DNA of 64,000 nt from Metabacillus litoralis (GCF_003667825.1 NZ_CP033043.1:1489001-1553000), one strand, 5' to 3'. Positions 35,809 through 44,897 are shown, numbered from the stretch's first letter. Notes: generated from the letters alone by a model not told the origin. Numbers and translations: made by a program.

Positions 35809-36210
35809 TTATTTTATTGCTATGTAAATTTCAATTTGACCATCAGGGTAATATTTTTCAAAATCATATGAGTAAGCTCGATCTAATTTTCCTCTCTCCT
35901 CACGTTCCCATATCTCTTTCCATGTATTAAGTATTCCATATTCGTTCGATGAATCTACTTTAAAAATTTCATATTTACTGGTGTTTGAAATGTTAATCCC
36001 AGAATCGTGATCACTACTACCTTCTATAGCAACGCTTAACGAATAATCACCTTTATAGTCACTTTCGTATTGATAATACAGACCATATGTAACTATGTCT
36101 TGATTATTCAAAAGACCCGATGCTTCTTTCCACATTTCTGTAATCTTCTGCATAATAGTTTCATCTTTAAAATTATTCGTTCTGATTGTATTAATAATCA
36201 TTAGGTTCAA
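35809..36210 (-). CDS. GyrI-like/effector-binding domain protein
   Basis: This soluble protein (about 133 residues from TTG 36210) has the pattern of the small GyrI-like/AraC effector-binding fold: a segment WKEASGLLNNQD, alternating strands (YGLYYQYESDY..YSLSVAIEGS), SKYEIFKVDSS, then WKEIWER..LDRAYSYDFEKYYPDGQIEIYIAIK. Such stand-alone domains bind small ligands. A TTG start 7 nt after GAGGAG is favoured; an ATG three codons on lacks spacing. It is on its own, 33 bp from the GNAT gene. Confidence 0.7.
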   Translation of the reverse strand: MNLMIINTIRTNNFKDETIMQKITEMWKEASGLLNNQDIVTYGLYYQYESDYKGDYSLSVAIEGSSDHDSGINISNTSKYEIFKVDSSNEYGILNTWKEIWEREERGKLDRAYSYDFEKYYPDGQIEIYIAIK

Positions 36211-36456
36211 TAGAATTACTCCTCTCAAATCGTTCCTTTCATATATTCAACAAAACCCAGTTTTTTCCTCCCGTATTTTATTTTTAATTTAAGCTCTTTA
36301 CATAGATCTTCAAGTTTAATAAGAAATTACAGCAATATCAATAATTCGATTCTTTTCTAGCACAAAATTGTTTAATTTTCGAATAAATTGCGTTATAACA
36401 AGTATATTCCCTTTTTTATTTGTAGAATGACAACGAAGAGTTAAAGGAGTTTATTC

Positions 36457-37044
36457 ATGAACAAAAAAAATAATACATTCCGATTGGTTCTATTAGGAAT
36501 GCTTACTGCCATTATCATTATTCAAACATCAATTCCTTTTTTAGGATATATCCCAATAGGACCTCTTAGCTTGACGATTATTCAGGTAACGGTCATTATC
36601 GCAGCGATCGTCCTCGGAACAAAGGAAGGAGCCATCATAGGCGGGATTTGGGGAATGATTACATTCATCAGGGCATTTGTCGCTCCGACAAGCGTAATAG
36701 CACCCATTGTATTCACGAATCCGCTTGTGTCCGTCTTACCCCGAATTTTAATTGGTGTAGTTGCTGCATATGTGTTCCACAAAATGCTTAGCAAAAAGCT
36801 CAATGAAACAGTAAGAATGAGTATTGCCGGTGTGCTGGGATCTTTAACAAATACTGTTTTAGTGCTTGGATTGATTTATTTATTTTACCGAGAGCCATAT
36901 GCAAACTTCTTGGAGTTAGACATGGAGCAGCTCTTGCCTGCGCTTATGACCATTGTAGCGACAAATGGAATAACTGAAGCGTTTATTTCAGGATTATTGA
37001 CGCCGATTATTTCAAAACCTTTATTAAAATTGATAAAGAAATAA
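36457..37044 (+). CDS. ECF transporter S component
   Basis: The 195-residue protein has about six hydrophobic segments, and the N-terminal motif MLTAIIIIQTSIPFLGYIPIGPLSLTIIQVTVIIAAIVLG followed by GAIIGGIWGM is typical of vitamin-binding S components of energy-coupling factor transporters. The S component binds the vitamin and docks on the shared EcfA/A'/T module encoded elsewhere. A PanT (pantothenate) or FolT-like role is possible; I see no riboswitch upstream that would name the substrate. AAAGGAG lies before the ATG. Confidence 0.85.
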   Translation: MNKKNNTFRLVLLGMLTAIIIIQTSIPFLGYIPIGPLSLTIIQVTVIIAAIVLGTKEGAIIGGIWGMITFIRAFVAPTSVIAPIVFTNPLVSVLPRILIGVVAAYVFHKMLSKKLNETVRMSIAGVLGSLTNTVLVLGLIYLFYREPYANFLELDMEQLLPALMTIVATNGITEAFISGLLTPIISKPLLKLIKK

Positions 37045-37058
37045 CTCACCTAGCTGCT

Positions 37059-37103
37059 AAAGACTTCCTTCAAATTTATCTGTTAAGTTTGATGGAAGTC
37101 TTT
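37059..37103 (+). terminator. Terminator after the ECF S-component gene
   Basis: AAAGACTTCC (37059-37068) pairs with GGAAGTCTTT (37094-37103), extended by a looser CAAA/TTTG pairing, then T-rich sequence. Confidence 0.75.
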
Positions 37104-37263
37104 TATTTTGGTTGATACCGGTGAAAAGAAAGATTTATTTTGAAGTCCCTGGTTTTGCTATCAACATTAGTTGTTAATGAAAGTTATAGATTGAATGAAC
37201 TATTAGTGGCATACTGTCTCGATACTATTAGAATCAAGAACTGTCGTAATGACAGCTGCTAAG

Positions 37264-37554
37264 CTAATGTGCTTTTTTATTTTTCAGCTCTAAAAGTACA
37301 GGTGCAATATTTAGTAAGATAGAAACAATTGTTAAAAACCACAAAGCCTTTTCCATAGTAGGTACAACATCCAATAAAGCAGACCAATCCTCAGCTTTTA
37401 CCCAATTAGATACAAGACTATGTTCTGCACAGAGTGTTAATGCTGTAAATGATAAACCTATTGCCATCGCAAGCTTGTAATCTTTTCCTGTATTATACAG
37501 ATAAAGATTTATAAACGTTGCTACTATGGCAATAAGCCCTAATATTAACCACAT
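37264..37554 (-). CDS. Small three-helix membrane protein
   Basis: This 96-residue protein has hydrophobic stretches at about 2-20, 28-46 and 70-90, and an acidic loop (WVKAEDWSALLDVVPTMEKA). I do not recognise a family. It stands alone on the minus strand, preceded by GGAGGCATC. Confidence 0.6.
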   Translation of the reverse strand: MWLILGLIAIVATFINLYLYNTGKDYKLAMAIGLSFTALTLCAEHSLVSNWVKAEDWSALLDVVPTMEKALWFLTIVSILLNIAPVLLELKNKKAH

Positions 37555-37635
37555 AATGATGCCTCCATTTATCTAAAAATATATATCTACTAAAAGGTCC
37601 AGTTATCCTATTTTGAAACCTGGCCGTATAAACAA

Positions 37636-37678
37636 AAAAGCAACTATCCTTATTCAACAAAAGCGCTTTGATTGAGGA
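37636..37678 (+). repeat. Dispersed hairpin repeat, copy 1
   Basis: TTCAACAAAAGCGCTTTGATTGAGG, core AGCGCTTTGATTG (37662-37674), 27 nt after the stop of the minus-strand GNAT gene. One of twelve copies in the same orientation. Confidence 0.6.
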
Positions 37679-37704
37679 AAATTAATCTTGAACGAAATCA
37701 ACCG

Positions 37705-38151
37705 TTAGTTAATTAATTTCTTTTCAAGAATTATTTTATGTAACCCTTTTTTGTCAGTATAGGTATCAATGACATCAAACCCATTTTTAATATTCAATAC
37801 TAACATATTATGCCATTTATTCATTGTTTTTGTTTGAACAACACTATATCCATTTTCCTTTAAATATTGATGTTGTTTTTCCATTAACTCAGAAGCAATA
37901 CCGTGTTTTCTGTAATAAGTGTCCACCCCACCTAACCAACTATAAAATCTTTTATTGTCAAGTTCATATCCAATCTTATATCCAATAACTTTCGTACCAG
38001 TCATCGCCGTAATAACCAATAATTTAGGCTTATTTTTCATCTTGTTAATCAAATTATCAGTTGTACCAAAAATAGCTATATGTAATTCTATAATTCCTTC
38101 TAAAACATCATCATCTGGTATTGAACTAAAAATGGAGTAATCAAATTTCAA
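37705..38151 (-). CDS. GNAT-family N-acetyltransferase
   Basis: The 148-residue protein matches the GNAT fold: YSWLGGVDTYYRKHGIASELMEKQHQYLKENGY has the RKHGIAS acetyl-CoA loop, and NKWHNMLVLNIKNGFDVIDTY the C-terminal segment. The substrate is unknown. It is the first gene of a series of small minus-strand genes each followed by a hairpin repeat. Confidence 0.82.
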   Translation of the reverse strand: MKFDYSIFSSIPDDDVLEGIIELHIAIFGTTDNLINKMKNKPKLLVITAMTGTKVIGYKIGYELDNKRFYSWLGGVDTYYRKHGIASELMEKQHQYLKENGYSVVQTKTMNKWHNMLVLNIKNGFDVIDTYTDKKGLHKIILEKKLIN

Positions 38152-38436
38152 TTGTTTTCCTCCTTCCTATCTTTAGTTTAAAAATTTTTTTCAGATATAG
38201 CGATAAACCAGAAAATAGGAGGAGGGAAAAAGCTATAATGCCATCACTAGGAAGAAAACTCCTATAATAAAACTAATTAAAAGTTCCAATAAACCCACTT
38301 CCCTACACAATTTTTATAATTAATTACGATCACCACTCCTAAAAGTTTCGTTATTAAATTATCCTGCTTCGTTCATTTAAAGGTAACTCATCATTATTTC
38401 ATTCTAAATGGCCTTCTCCAATCTGGTTCTAACATT
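38152..38436. other. Gene-free stretch before hairpin repeat 2
   Basis: No gene is supported. The part next to 38152 carries the ribosome binding site of the 37705 gene. The ATGGCCTTCTCCAAT module at 38408-38422 belongs to the repeat that follows. Confidence 0.4.
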
Positions 38437-38480
38437 AAAAAGCACTTACCTATATTTCAAGATAAGCGCTTTGATTAAGG
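38437..38480 (+). repeat. Dispersed hairpin repeat, copy 2
   Basis: AAGCACTTACC and AAGCGCTTTGATT, 22 nt after the GNAT stop codon. Preceded by the partner motif ATGGCCTTCTCCAAT (38408-38422), also found near 43340, 45010 and 45585. Works as a terminator on the minus strand. Confidence 0.6.
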
Positions 38481-38501
38481 ATAATAGAAGATAGAAAAAA
38501 G

Positions 38502-38975
38502 TTAATTACATCTCTTTTTATAAAAAATAAGCGTTGCGTTATCGTTTAACTTCTTGGTTATGCCTGTTTTTTTATAGCCAATTTTTTCATACAAATAACA
38601 ATTTCTTTCTTCCTCTAATAATGTGGCTAATTCCCAAGAAGTAGCTTGGGGGAACATATCTTCAATTAGTTGAATTGCCTTCTGTGCAATTCCTTTTCCT
38701 TGATAAGTTGGTAGAATGAACATTGGGCTAATCCAAAACTGTGTCTCCTCATTGGTAAAAATGCAAATAGCGCCTACAAGTTTATTATCAGCTACTATTT
38801 TATAAAAACCACCATCAGGTCTATTAATTCTTGATACTACTTTTTCAATACTTTCATTTGCTGGATTAGATTCATAATCTTTATACTTATCCAATAATGG
38901 CATAAAGGCTTCAACTTGAATATCAAAAATTTCTTTGGCGTTATTGGCAGTTGCTTTTTCTAATATAACTTTCAT
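38502..38975 (-). CDS. GNAT-family N-acetyltransferase
   Basis: The 157-residue GNAT has ISPMFILPTYQGKGIAQKAIQLIEDMFP with the QGKGIAQ acetyl-CoA loop, and RNCYLYEKIGYKKTGITKK as C-terminal motif. The N-terminus (VILEKATANNAKEIFDIQVEAF) matches the usual strand-1/helix-1 of GNATs. The substrate is unknown. Confidence 0.85.
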   Translation of the reverse strand: MKVILEKATANNAKEIFDIQVEAFMPLLDKYKDYESNPANESIEKVVSRINRPDGGFYKIVADNKLVGAICIFTNEETQFWISPMFILPTYQGKGIAQKAIQLIEDMFPQATSWELATLLEEERNCYLYEKIGYKKTGITKKLNDNATLIFYKKRCN

Positions 38976-39055
38976 TACAACACCAGCTCTCTGAATGTTA
39001 ACTATTAAATAATATTCAACACTTACTCTTTACTCACGTATCATTGAACTCATTG

Positions 39056-39553
39056 TCATTCTTTTCCGCTAACCTCTAAAATATTTAAACCCTCTGATAC
39101 CTCTGGTGCTTCAAAAAACCTTGTAACATGAATAAACACCTCTACCGTGTCAAAAGCTGCTCTTTCGGGTTGTTCGTTTCGCCTTTGTTCAATTTGACGT
39201 AAGCATTGCTCGTTATTCAAATTAAGGAAAAGTAGTTGATGACTTGCATTGACCTCTGACGCCATATCCAAAAACCACTTTCGCAGTTTTTGAGTGTTAG
39301 CTGGGAAATCCATCACGACATCTGTACCGACACTTAATATATTTTGGACATGCTTTTTCACCAACGGCTTGAGCTGCGCAGAAAATTTTAGATAGTCCTC
39401 AAATGATGTGATCTGATTGGGATAAAGAGATGAAAGCCAATCATCCTCAGACAACAGTACAGCATGTTTATCTATCGCCAATTGTTTTGATTTAGTTGAT
39501 TTTCCAGCTCCCATTTTTCCACAGAAAAAATATAGCGTCCCCAATCGTGTCAT
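39056..39553 (-). CDS. P-loop kinase-like protein (zeta-toxin/AAA_33 type)
   Basis: The 165-residue protein has a Walker A P-loop (CGKMGAGKST, about residues 11-20), a DDW segment (SEDDWLSSLYP) as in small-molecule kinases, VVMDFPANT (Walker B-like) and a lid helix with RRNEQPERAAFD (CLRQIEQRRNEQP). This fits P-loop kinases that phosphorylate antibiotics or nucleosides, or zeta toxins, but the target is not readable. It has no adjacent antitoxin, so a toxin role is not supported. Confidence 0.8.
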   Translation of the reverse strand: MTRLGTLYFFCGKMGAGKSTKSKQLAIDKHAVLLSEDDWLSSLYPNQITSFEDYLKFSAQLKPLVKKHVQNILSVGTDVVMDFPANTQKLRKWFLDMASEVNASHQLLFLNLNNEQCLRQIEQRRNEQPERAAFDTVEVFIHVTRFFEAPEVSEGLNILEVSGKE

Positions 39554-40347
39554 TTAATTACCCCCTGTGCTTATTTTGGTTTAGGCCTTTTATTTCGTTA
39601 GTTCCCTGTAGACATTCTTCTTTTATTAAAATTTAGACGTTAAGATTTATCTATGAATTTATTTATTCTACCAATTACAGGCATATTCCTTTTTAATTAA
39701 CCTGCACCCGTTAGTTAAACAAGAAATTAGTAATGAACAAAAATACCAGAATGCATACAAAAAAAGCCAACTTAGTATGTTGACTTTTGTTTCCCGCTTA
39801 TTGTGTAGCTTTAAAATAAAATTTGATCATTAACACCCTGAAAATCCACATTTTACGTCAAATTAAATGAACCTGTTTTGAAAAAAAGATTGATCAAAAC
39901 GGGTCCATTCACTATGAAGCACTATACAATTTTCAAAAAAATGTTTGATCATTTTCTGTCTGCAATCCTCAACAATCGCGCTTTTATTGTTGAGGATGGA
40001 TATTGAATTAACGCACTCTTTAGTGCAATAAGAAATATTGCTTGTTACAAGGTTCATTAACTTTGACCTCTTTATCATTTATCCATTTAAGAGATGGGGC
40101 TTTCATTCGTCCAAGTATTTAAACGCTACTCCATTTGGTACAACCATCATGAGCTCTCGATTCTCAAATAAATCATTTTATCTTTGCCCCAATCTTATAA
40201 ACTATAAAAACCTCGAAAGGCAAATAGCCAGTCAAGGTATGATAACAATATCATTTTAATTAGAAGTATCAACTACTTCATCTACTGATTTATCGGAGAG
40301 AATTTCATCATTCTTTTATATAATCTTTCTAATACAATAAGGCTAAT
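39554..40347. other. Long non-coding stretch with repeat debris
   Basis: It contains a minus-strand terminator at about 39763-39788 (GTTGACTTTT-type hairpin with T-run), a module like TAACCTGCACCCGTTAG (39698-39720), the perfect hairpin repeat at 39965-39997, and ACCTCGAAAGGCAAATAGCC (40204-40223), which resembles ACCTAGAAAGGCATTTAGCC at 47120. Short open frames here overlap the repeats and lack ribosome binding sites. This looks like debris of lost cassettes. Confidence 0.5.
39965..39997 (+). repeat. Dispersed hairpin repeat, copy 3 (perfect stem)
   Basis: ATCCTCAACAAT (39965-39976) and ATTGTTGAGGAT (39986-39997) form a perfect 12-bp stem around the conserved loop CGCGCTTTT. Confidence 0.75.
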
Positions 40348-40665
40348 TTAAAGTAACTCCACTCCAACTTGTTTATAAAATTTAACTTTTAGTCTCTCTT
40401 CTTCGCCCACATACATTACCATAGCTTTATCATCTTTTTTTATACTTGTTACATTATTAAAATCACCTGTAAATACTATAGAATCTTTAAATGTAATACT
40501 TAGACTACTCGTTTGCTTATATACATCTAAAGTTAAAATCACCTTGAAATTTTGGTCATCTTTGAAAGTATAAATTAATTCTCCATCATCTATATTGCCT
40601 GTTATACTCACCGGCTCACTTTGAAAAAGTTCTAATAGATCATATTCATCATACTTTATAAACAT
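40348..40665 (-). CDS. Probable immunity protein of the first LXG toxin
   Basis: The 105-residue protein is mainly beta-stranded (SVTGNIDDGELIYTFKDDQNFKVILTLDVYK and later strands) and soluble. I do not recognise the family by motif. It starts 21 bp after the stop codon of the LXG toxin gene on the same strand, where cognate immunity genes of LXG toxins always lie. Its function is therefore inferred as neutralisation of the C-terminal toxin domain. Confidence 0.65.
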   Translation of the reverse strand: MFIKYDEYDLLELFQSEPVSITGNIDDGELIYTFKDDQNFKVILTLDVYKQTSSLSITFKDSIVFTGDFNNVTSIKKDDKAMVMYVGEEERLKVKFYKQVGVELL

Positions 40666-40686
40666 TCGTATTCATCCCTTTATTAA

Positions 40687-42284
40687 TTATTTCGGTATAA
40701 CTGTGATAACATCGCCTGCTTCATTTATAATTACTTTGACATCCTGTGCATCATGAACAAACGTTCCGCTTCTATTACCAGGTATCTTTTTCGTATTCAT
40801 TATAGCGTCTTCAATAACTGAAGGTGGAATATTTCTTGGGTCAACATATTTTTTGATAAAGTCACTAAATTCTTTTGTTTGTGGTTTATAACCTAATTCT
40901 TCAGCTTTTTTAATTGCTCTACTTGTTAAAGTAGCTTTCACTTCAGGAGTATCAGGTGCCATTCTTTCCAAAGCATGCTGAGAATACTTTCTTCCATTTA
41001 TTACTCCTCCGCCTTTTGACATTCTCCAACCTATTTCACCTGCACCTTTAGAAACATCCTTACTAAATTGTTTTTTCACAATGTTGTTTATAGACTTTTT
41101 AATAATATTCTTTGGGCTCACTACAGTTTCTAGTATTGCTAAAGGAGTTCCTTCAAAAAAGGTGTCTAATTCTTCTGCACCACCTACTCTATCTGGTGGT
41201 ATCTTATTTACCTTCTCACGAACATTCCCAAATACTCTGATGATTAGACCATTTCCATATACATAATAGTCACCAGTGTACTCTCCCATTTCATCAATAA
41301 CATTTACAACTTCTTTGGGTTCCTCTTGAATTGCTTCAAATTCTTCTTTTGTGAGTTTTACACCTTCATGGTTTTCTCTATCTTCCACTACAGGTCTAGA
41401 ACCAAACCTAATATAATTTAACATTGCATAATTCAATTGTTCATCTAATCTCAGCTCTAATCCAGTTACTGGATCAAATCCGTATCTGGCACGAAGTAAA
41501 TCATGATAACCAGAGAATTCAGCCAAATCAAACTCATCATGATTCCCATTACCTTCGTATCTTGTATTGGTTTGGATTCCCATTTCCTCAAGCTCTTTAT
41601 TTTTTAGCCGAAGGTAGTTATCCGTATGAAACTTTACTCCTCCTTGAAGCTGATAGATTTCACTCGTACGAAAAGCTTCTGCATCAAACGAAATTGGTTG
41701 TATTCTTACTCCTGTTGAAGTGGCATCTTGTAATGCCTGAAACAAGGCTCGTGCATTGTCCTGTTCATAGATGGAATACATATATTCATTGAGTAATTCT
41801 TGATCGATCCTCTCAACAGCTTCTATTGTTTCATTTGTGCATCTTCCATGTTTGCCTGAAAGTCTGAGGTGGAAAATACTTGTAAGGAAAGTATATCATT
41901 TATTTTTTGGAAGATGCTATTTAGTTCACTTCTATATTGATCGACCATATCGGCCGCTTGTCTTTCACTTTTACTTAATTCATCTTCTAAAAAGCTGCTA
42001 TGTACAACCGTATCTGCACCTAACTTTTCACTCATTAATTTATCCTTTACTCCATCAAAAAACGCAATTTGACAATCTATTAGTAAAAACCAGGCATCTA
42101 TGACTTCCATATGAGCCTTATAAAACCCTTTTATCGCATCGGCACCTTGCCCGATAAATGAGTCTAGTTGGGCAATCGCTTGAAACGTTTTTTGTAAGGT
42201 TTCTAGCTGTATTCGTAGTTTTGCGTAATCATTTGATCTTTGATCCATCGTATCGACTAGAGCCTGTGAATCAAGTACTCTCAA
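40687..42284 (-). pseudogene. Frameshifted LXG polymorphic toxin (DUF4258-like C-terminal domain)
   Basis: The gene starts with TTG at 42284 and encodes an LXG secretion domain (VDTMDQRSNDYAKLRIQLETLQ, helical, about 150 residues) matching the intact second copy. A 10-bp deletion near 41831 (the tract TTTCTCTATT is missing relative to 48735-48750) brings a TAG at 41823-41825, and the rest continues in another frame (40687-41781) as linker plus a C-terminal domain of about 120 residues (NGRKYSQHALERM...VHDAQDVKVIINEAGDVITVIPK), with the look of a BECR-fold RNase (DUF4258-like). The immunity gene follows. As it stands, secretion and toxin parts are uncoupled. Confidence 0.82.
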
Positions 42285-42649
42285 ATTCTTCTACCTCAAA
42301 TCCTCAACCGTTCATTCTCATGGCTATTGAATCATTGTGCTTTTTCTAACATTTTTCACCCAAACAAGCACGTTTTCAAGATACAATTCAGATAGCTATT
42401 TGTTTACATACTTTTGCATTATAAATGAACGATTTAGGAAAAATAAGGTAAAAATTAACTAAAATGCAAAAGTAACCCTATTATATTCCTGAATAAAAAT
42501 ACTCAATAATCACAAAAATTTCACTATAAGATGCATATGTTATATTCAAGAACAGCGCTTTTATTGTTGCGCATTAATATATATATTTATCTCTTAATTG
42601 CTTAGCGTTATGAGAGGGCTTAACTCATTGTTATTCCCTCCCTAAAACG
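42285..42649. repeat. Upstream flank shared by both LXG genes, ending at hairpin repeat 4
   Basis: From the start codon to the hairpin repeat at 42543-42572 this stretch matches 49202-49490 closely, including ACAATTCAGATAGCTATTTG, a conserved non-coding block and the AAAAATACTCAATAATCACA segment. It must hold the LXG promoter. No gene is seen. The small chaperone genes (Lap type) found before many LXG genes are absent. Confidence 0.75.
42543..42572 (+). repeat. Dispersed hairpin repeat, copy 4
   Basis: TTCAAGAACAGCGCTTTTAT then TGTTG, 78 nt after the stop codon of the minus-strand membrane protein gene; imperfect stem TTCAA.../...TTG. It marks the end of the LXG duplication. Confidence 0.65.
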
Positions 42650-43108
42650 TTATTTAGGATTTAATGTAATATATTCTCCTGTATATGGATCAAATTGAAA
42701 ATGGATTATTACCTCACCTTTAATCCCTTTTATAGAATAATAAAGTTTATCATTATTATCACTTATAGTTTTAGAATGATTTTCTATTATTTCCACTTCT
42801 TCTTTTTCCTTAATAGTACCTTGTGATTCTGAATAGGTAAATTCAGGTTTAGTTGTAATATAAATTATAGGGACACATATCAACAAGATAATAGAAATAT
42901 ATGTTGTAATTTTACTCATAAATGACTTAGAAAGATCTAAGTCAACTATTGTGAAAAACATCCCAATAATTACTGTACTTAATATTGGTATTAAGGTATT
43001 AAACATTGTTATATAAACATATTTTTGTGAGTTCAAATTTAAGAAAAGTAATTCAAGAACTCCAATTAACACTACTAAAAAAATAATAATCAGCCTCTTT
43101 GCTCTCAC
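42650..43108 (-). CDS. Membrane protein with three helices and a C-terminal soluble domain
   Basis: The 152-residue protein has three hydrophobic segments (about 6-25, 33-55, 67-87) and then 65 mostly charged residues with FQFDPYTGEYITLNPK at the end. I recognise no family. It stands upstream of the first LXG toxin but is separated from it by the repeat, so it is not part of the toxin operon. Confidence 0.6.
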   Translation of the reverse strand: MRAKRLIIIFLVVLIGVLELLFLNLNSQKYVYITMFNTLIPILSTVIIGMFFTIVDLDLSKSFMSKITTYISIILLICVPIIYITTKPEFTYSESQGTIKEKEEVEIIENHSKTISDNNDKLYYSIKGIKGEVIIHFQFDPYTGEYITLNPK

Positions 43109-43439
43109 TCGATCACTTCCACCAATAAAATTCTTTTAAATAACTTACATACAAAATGTCTATTCCTTATTATTTTAGAGGTTTCAGAAATTTTAATATA
43201 TATCAGTTTTAATGGAATAAGAACCATTACTTTCCTTTATGAATCTTATTTGTTGATAAGTAACCTGCTACATATAGCAAAAGAAGAGATAACCTCTATT
43301 TAAACCAGTTATTCTTAGATGTAAGAACTCAGTCCCTAACAAACTGGCCTTAACATGAAAAAGCACTTACCTTTATTTTCAAGATAAGCGCTTTGTAGGA
43401 GATCATTTGTTGTTTGAACACTAATTAGTCACCTAACCC
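43109..43439. other. Gene-free stretch with hairpin repeat 5
   Basis: There is no gene. The partner motif CTGGCCTTAACATGAAAAAG (43344-43363) runs into hairpin repeat 5. Confidence 0.4.
43357..43405 (+). repeat. Dispersed hairpin repeat, copy 5
   Basis: AAAAAGCACTTACC pairs with GATAAGCGCTTT; on the minus strand it is a hairpin followed by TTTTTC, so it works as a terminator for the small gene ending at 43440. Confidence 0.65.
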
Positions 43440-43538
43440 TTAACTTCTCTTTTTAAAGATTTCCCTAGTAAAACCTATAATACAAATTAATATCAGAAAA
43501 GGTAAAACGATAGGAAATAAATAACCAACTAAGTTCAC
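43440..43538 (-). CDS. Small membrane peptide, 32 residues
   Basis: A GTG start (43538-43536) follows GGAGGAAAAGTT with good spacing and encodes MNLVGYLFPIVLPFLILICI then IGFTREIFKKRS: one strongly hydrophobic helix and a basic tail. An open frame to 43622 exists, but it runs into the hairpin repeat and lacks a ribosome binding site. The form is that of small membrane toxins or regulators; no family is recognised. A terminator-type hairpin repeat follows. Confidence 0.45.
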   Translation of the reverse strand: MNLVGYLFPIVLPFLILICIIGFTREIFKKRS

Positions 43539-43614
43539 AACTTTTCCTCCACTCATATTAGTTTGTATATGATATGAAGTTGTCCTATGTTTAATGACAC
43601 CGTTAATTGGTTTC

Positions 43615-43643
43615 CTCGACAACAGCGCTTTTATTGTTGAAGT
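43615..43643 (+). repeat. Dispersed hairpin repeat, copy 6
   Basis: CTCGACAACAGCGCTTTTAT then TGTTGAAG, 38 nt after the stop codon of the GNAT gene; stem CAACA/TGTTG around the GCGCTTTTAT loop. Confidence 0.65.
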
Positions 43644-43680
43644 TCATAGATAATTTTACTTTGTAAGAAACATAGCTAAT

Positions 43681-44136
43681 CTATCTTCGCAAAATCATTT
43701 GATCAGTTTCAGTAAACCCTAGTGTTTGGTATAGTTTTCTTGCATTATCACTTGCTAATAATCGGATTGTATGAATTTCTCTTTTAGAAAACCACTTTAA
43801 CACTTCATCTGTTAACTTACTTGCATAACCTTGATTTCTAAATTCAGGATCTACATATACATCTCCAATAAATCCGTACTGGTCTTCTTTATAAAAGCAA
43901 TATGGAATATCATCCTTAATAAAAGCTCCAGCACAAGCAATTATTTCATTATTTTGTTCAATAACAAAGTGAATTGCTTTATCTAATATATATAAATCTT
44001 TATATGTCTTTTCAACTACCTGAACAAAATTAGCTTTAAGAAGATCTTCCATACCCACTTCTTTAAACATTTTCTGTTTTAGGAGTGTTATTGAAGGAAT
44101 ATCTATAAAAGTTGCAGCTCTTATCACTTTAATCAC
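43681..44136 (-). CDS. GNAT-family N-acetyltransferase
   Basis: The 151-residue protein carries the GNAT motifs: YGFIGDVYVDPEFRNQGYASKLTDEVLKWF with the RNQGYAS acetyl-CoA loop and ARKLYQTLGFTETDQMILR at the C-terminus. The substrate is unknown. It is followed by hairpin repeat copy 6. Confidence 0.85.
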   Translation of the reverse strand: MIKVIRAATFIDIPSITLLKQKMFKEVGMEDLLKANFVQVVEKTYKDLYILDKAIHFVIEQNNEIIACAGAFIKDDIPYCFYKEDQYGFIGDVYVDPEFRNQGYASKLTDEVLKWFSKREIHTIRLLASDNARKLYQTLGFTETDQMILRR

Positions 44137-44296
44137 CTACTTAAATAGAATCTGTATCAGTTCATTTCTTCATTTCCTCTTAGAATTATTCTATCTATGA
44201 TACAGAATATCCTGTGCTTTCATCATTTAATAGGCACACCTCAACATGAAATGCATCTCTACTTTTGAAGATCACTAATGATTGAATTTTACTTCT

Positions 44297-44330
44297 TTCA
44301 TAAACGCGCTTCTTTTTGTGGAAGATCAGC
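44297..44330 (+). repeat. Dispersed hairpin repeat, copy 7 (degenerate)
   Basis: TTTCATAAACGCGCTTCTTT then TTGTGGAAGATC, 61 nt after the stop codon of the 44391 gene; diverged core. Confidence 0.5.
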
Positions 44331-44390
44331 ATTTTTGTTGCTGTAGATGATTGATGTATTAACGCCCCTTTTAGTTTAACAACTATTATT

Positions 44391-44897
44391 TCACCCACTA
44401 TGTATTTCAAAGCAGAAATATCCGAATGGTATATGATCAGCTGTTAATTCCATTTCTTTTTTTGCAATTTCCATCATTATGGGGAGAATTTCTCTTAATT
44501 TCTCCTTATATTGTTCAAGAGCAATTTTAAATGACCTTACATCTTCTTTTTGACATAGAGGATATAATATTGAACCTAACCTAAAATCATTATGTACTCT
44601 TGATGTATCTGGAACATTAAGACAATCTATAATATGTTCCTCCTGAATTTTCTCGTCAAACCAATCTCTACATTCTATAAAAAATATATATTCTTCAAAC
44701 TCAATTTGCATATCCAATAGTTCATTGATATAAAATGGTGTGATTCTTATATAATCTGTAGTTGAATTTGCATTAATAATTTCATCTAAAATACACTTTA
44801 AATCTGTAATCGTCGGGAAATATCTATATTTCCCGTTATAGTAAGAAGTGTTGTGGTAAACTATTTCATTAATCTTGCCATCTTGTTTATTTAACAT
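44391..44897 (-). CDS. Protein of unknown function, candidate orphan immunity protein
   Basis: The 168-residue soluble protein has a strand-rich first half (KYRYFPTITDLKCILDEIINANSTTDYIRITPFYINELLDMQIEFEEYIFFIEC) and a helical second half (EDVRSFKIALEQYKEKLREILPIMMEIAKKEME). I do not recognise a family. Size, acidity and location in a toxin-immunity-rich region fit an immunity protein left without its toxin; that is inference only. Confidence 0.55.
   Translation of the reverse strand: MLNKQDGKINEIVYHNTSYYNGKYRYFPTITDLKCILDEIINANSTTDYIRITPFYINELLDMQIEFEEYIFFIECRDWFDEKIQEEHIIDCLNVPDTSRVHNDFRLGSILYPLCQKEDVRSFKIALEQYKEKLREILPIMMEIAKKEMELTADHIPFGYFCFEIHSG

Noticed and set aside
36229-36456. Riboswitch in front of the ECF S-component gene
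   Set aside because: I looked for conserved thiamin, folate or FMN elements and saw none; the leader is AT-rich without a clear aptamer.
38230-38310. 21-codon hydrophobic frame on the minus strand beginning with GTG
   Set aside because: The possible ribosome binding site directly touches the start codon and the peptide has no charged tail; too weak to call.
39056-39553. Zeta toxin with antitoxin
   Set aside because: The P-loop protein has no small epsilon-type gene beside it; a general kinase is as likely.
39863-40078. 71-residue minus-strand open frame
   Set aside because: It overlaps the perfect hairpin repeat, has no ribosome binding site and no recognisable domain; the frame is a by-product of the repeat.
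44195-44410. 71-residue minus-strand open frame overlapping the end of the 44391 gene
   Set aside because: It is made of repeat-derived sequence (copy 7 and the AACGCCCC module) and lacks a ribosome binding site.
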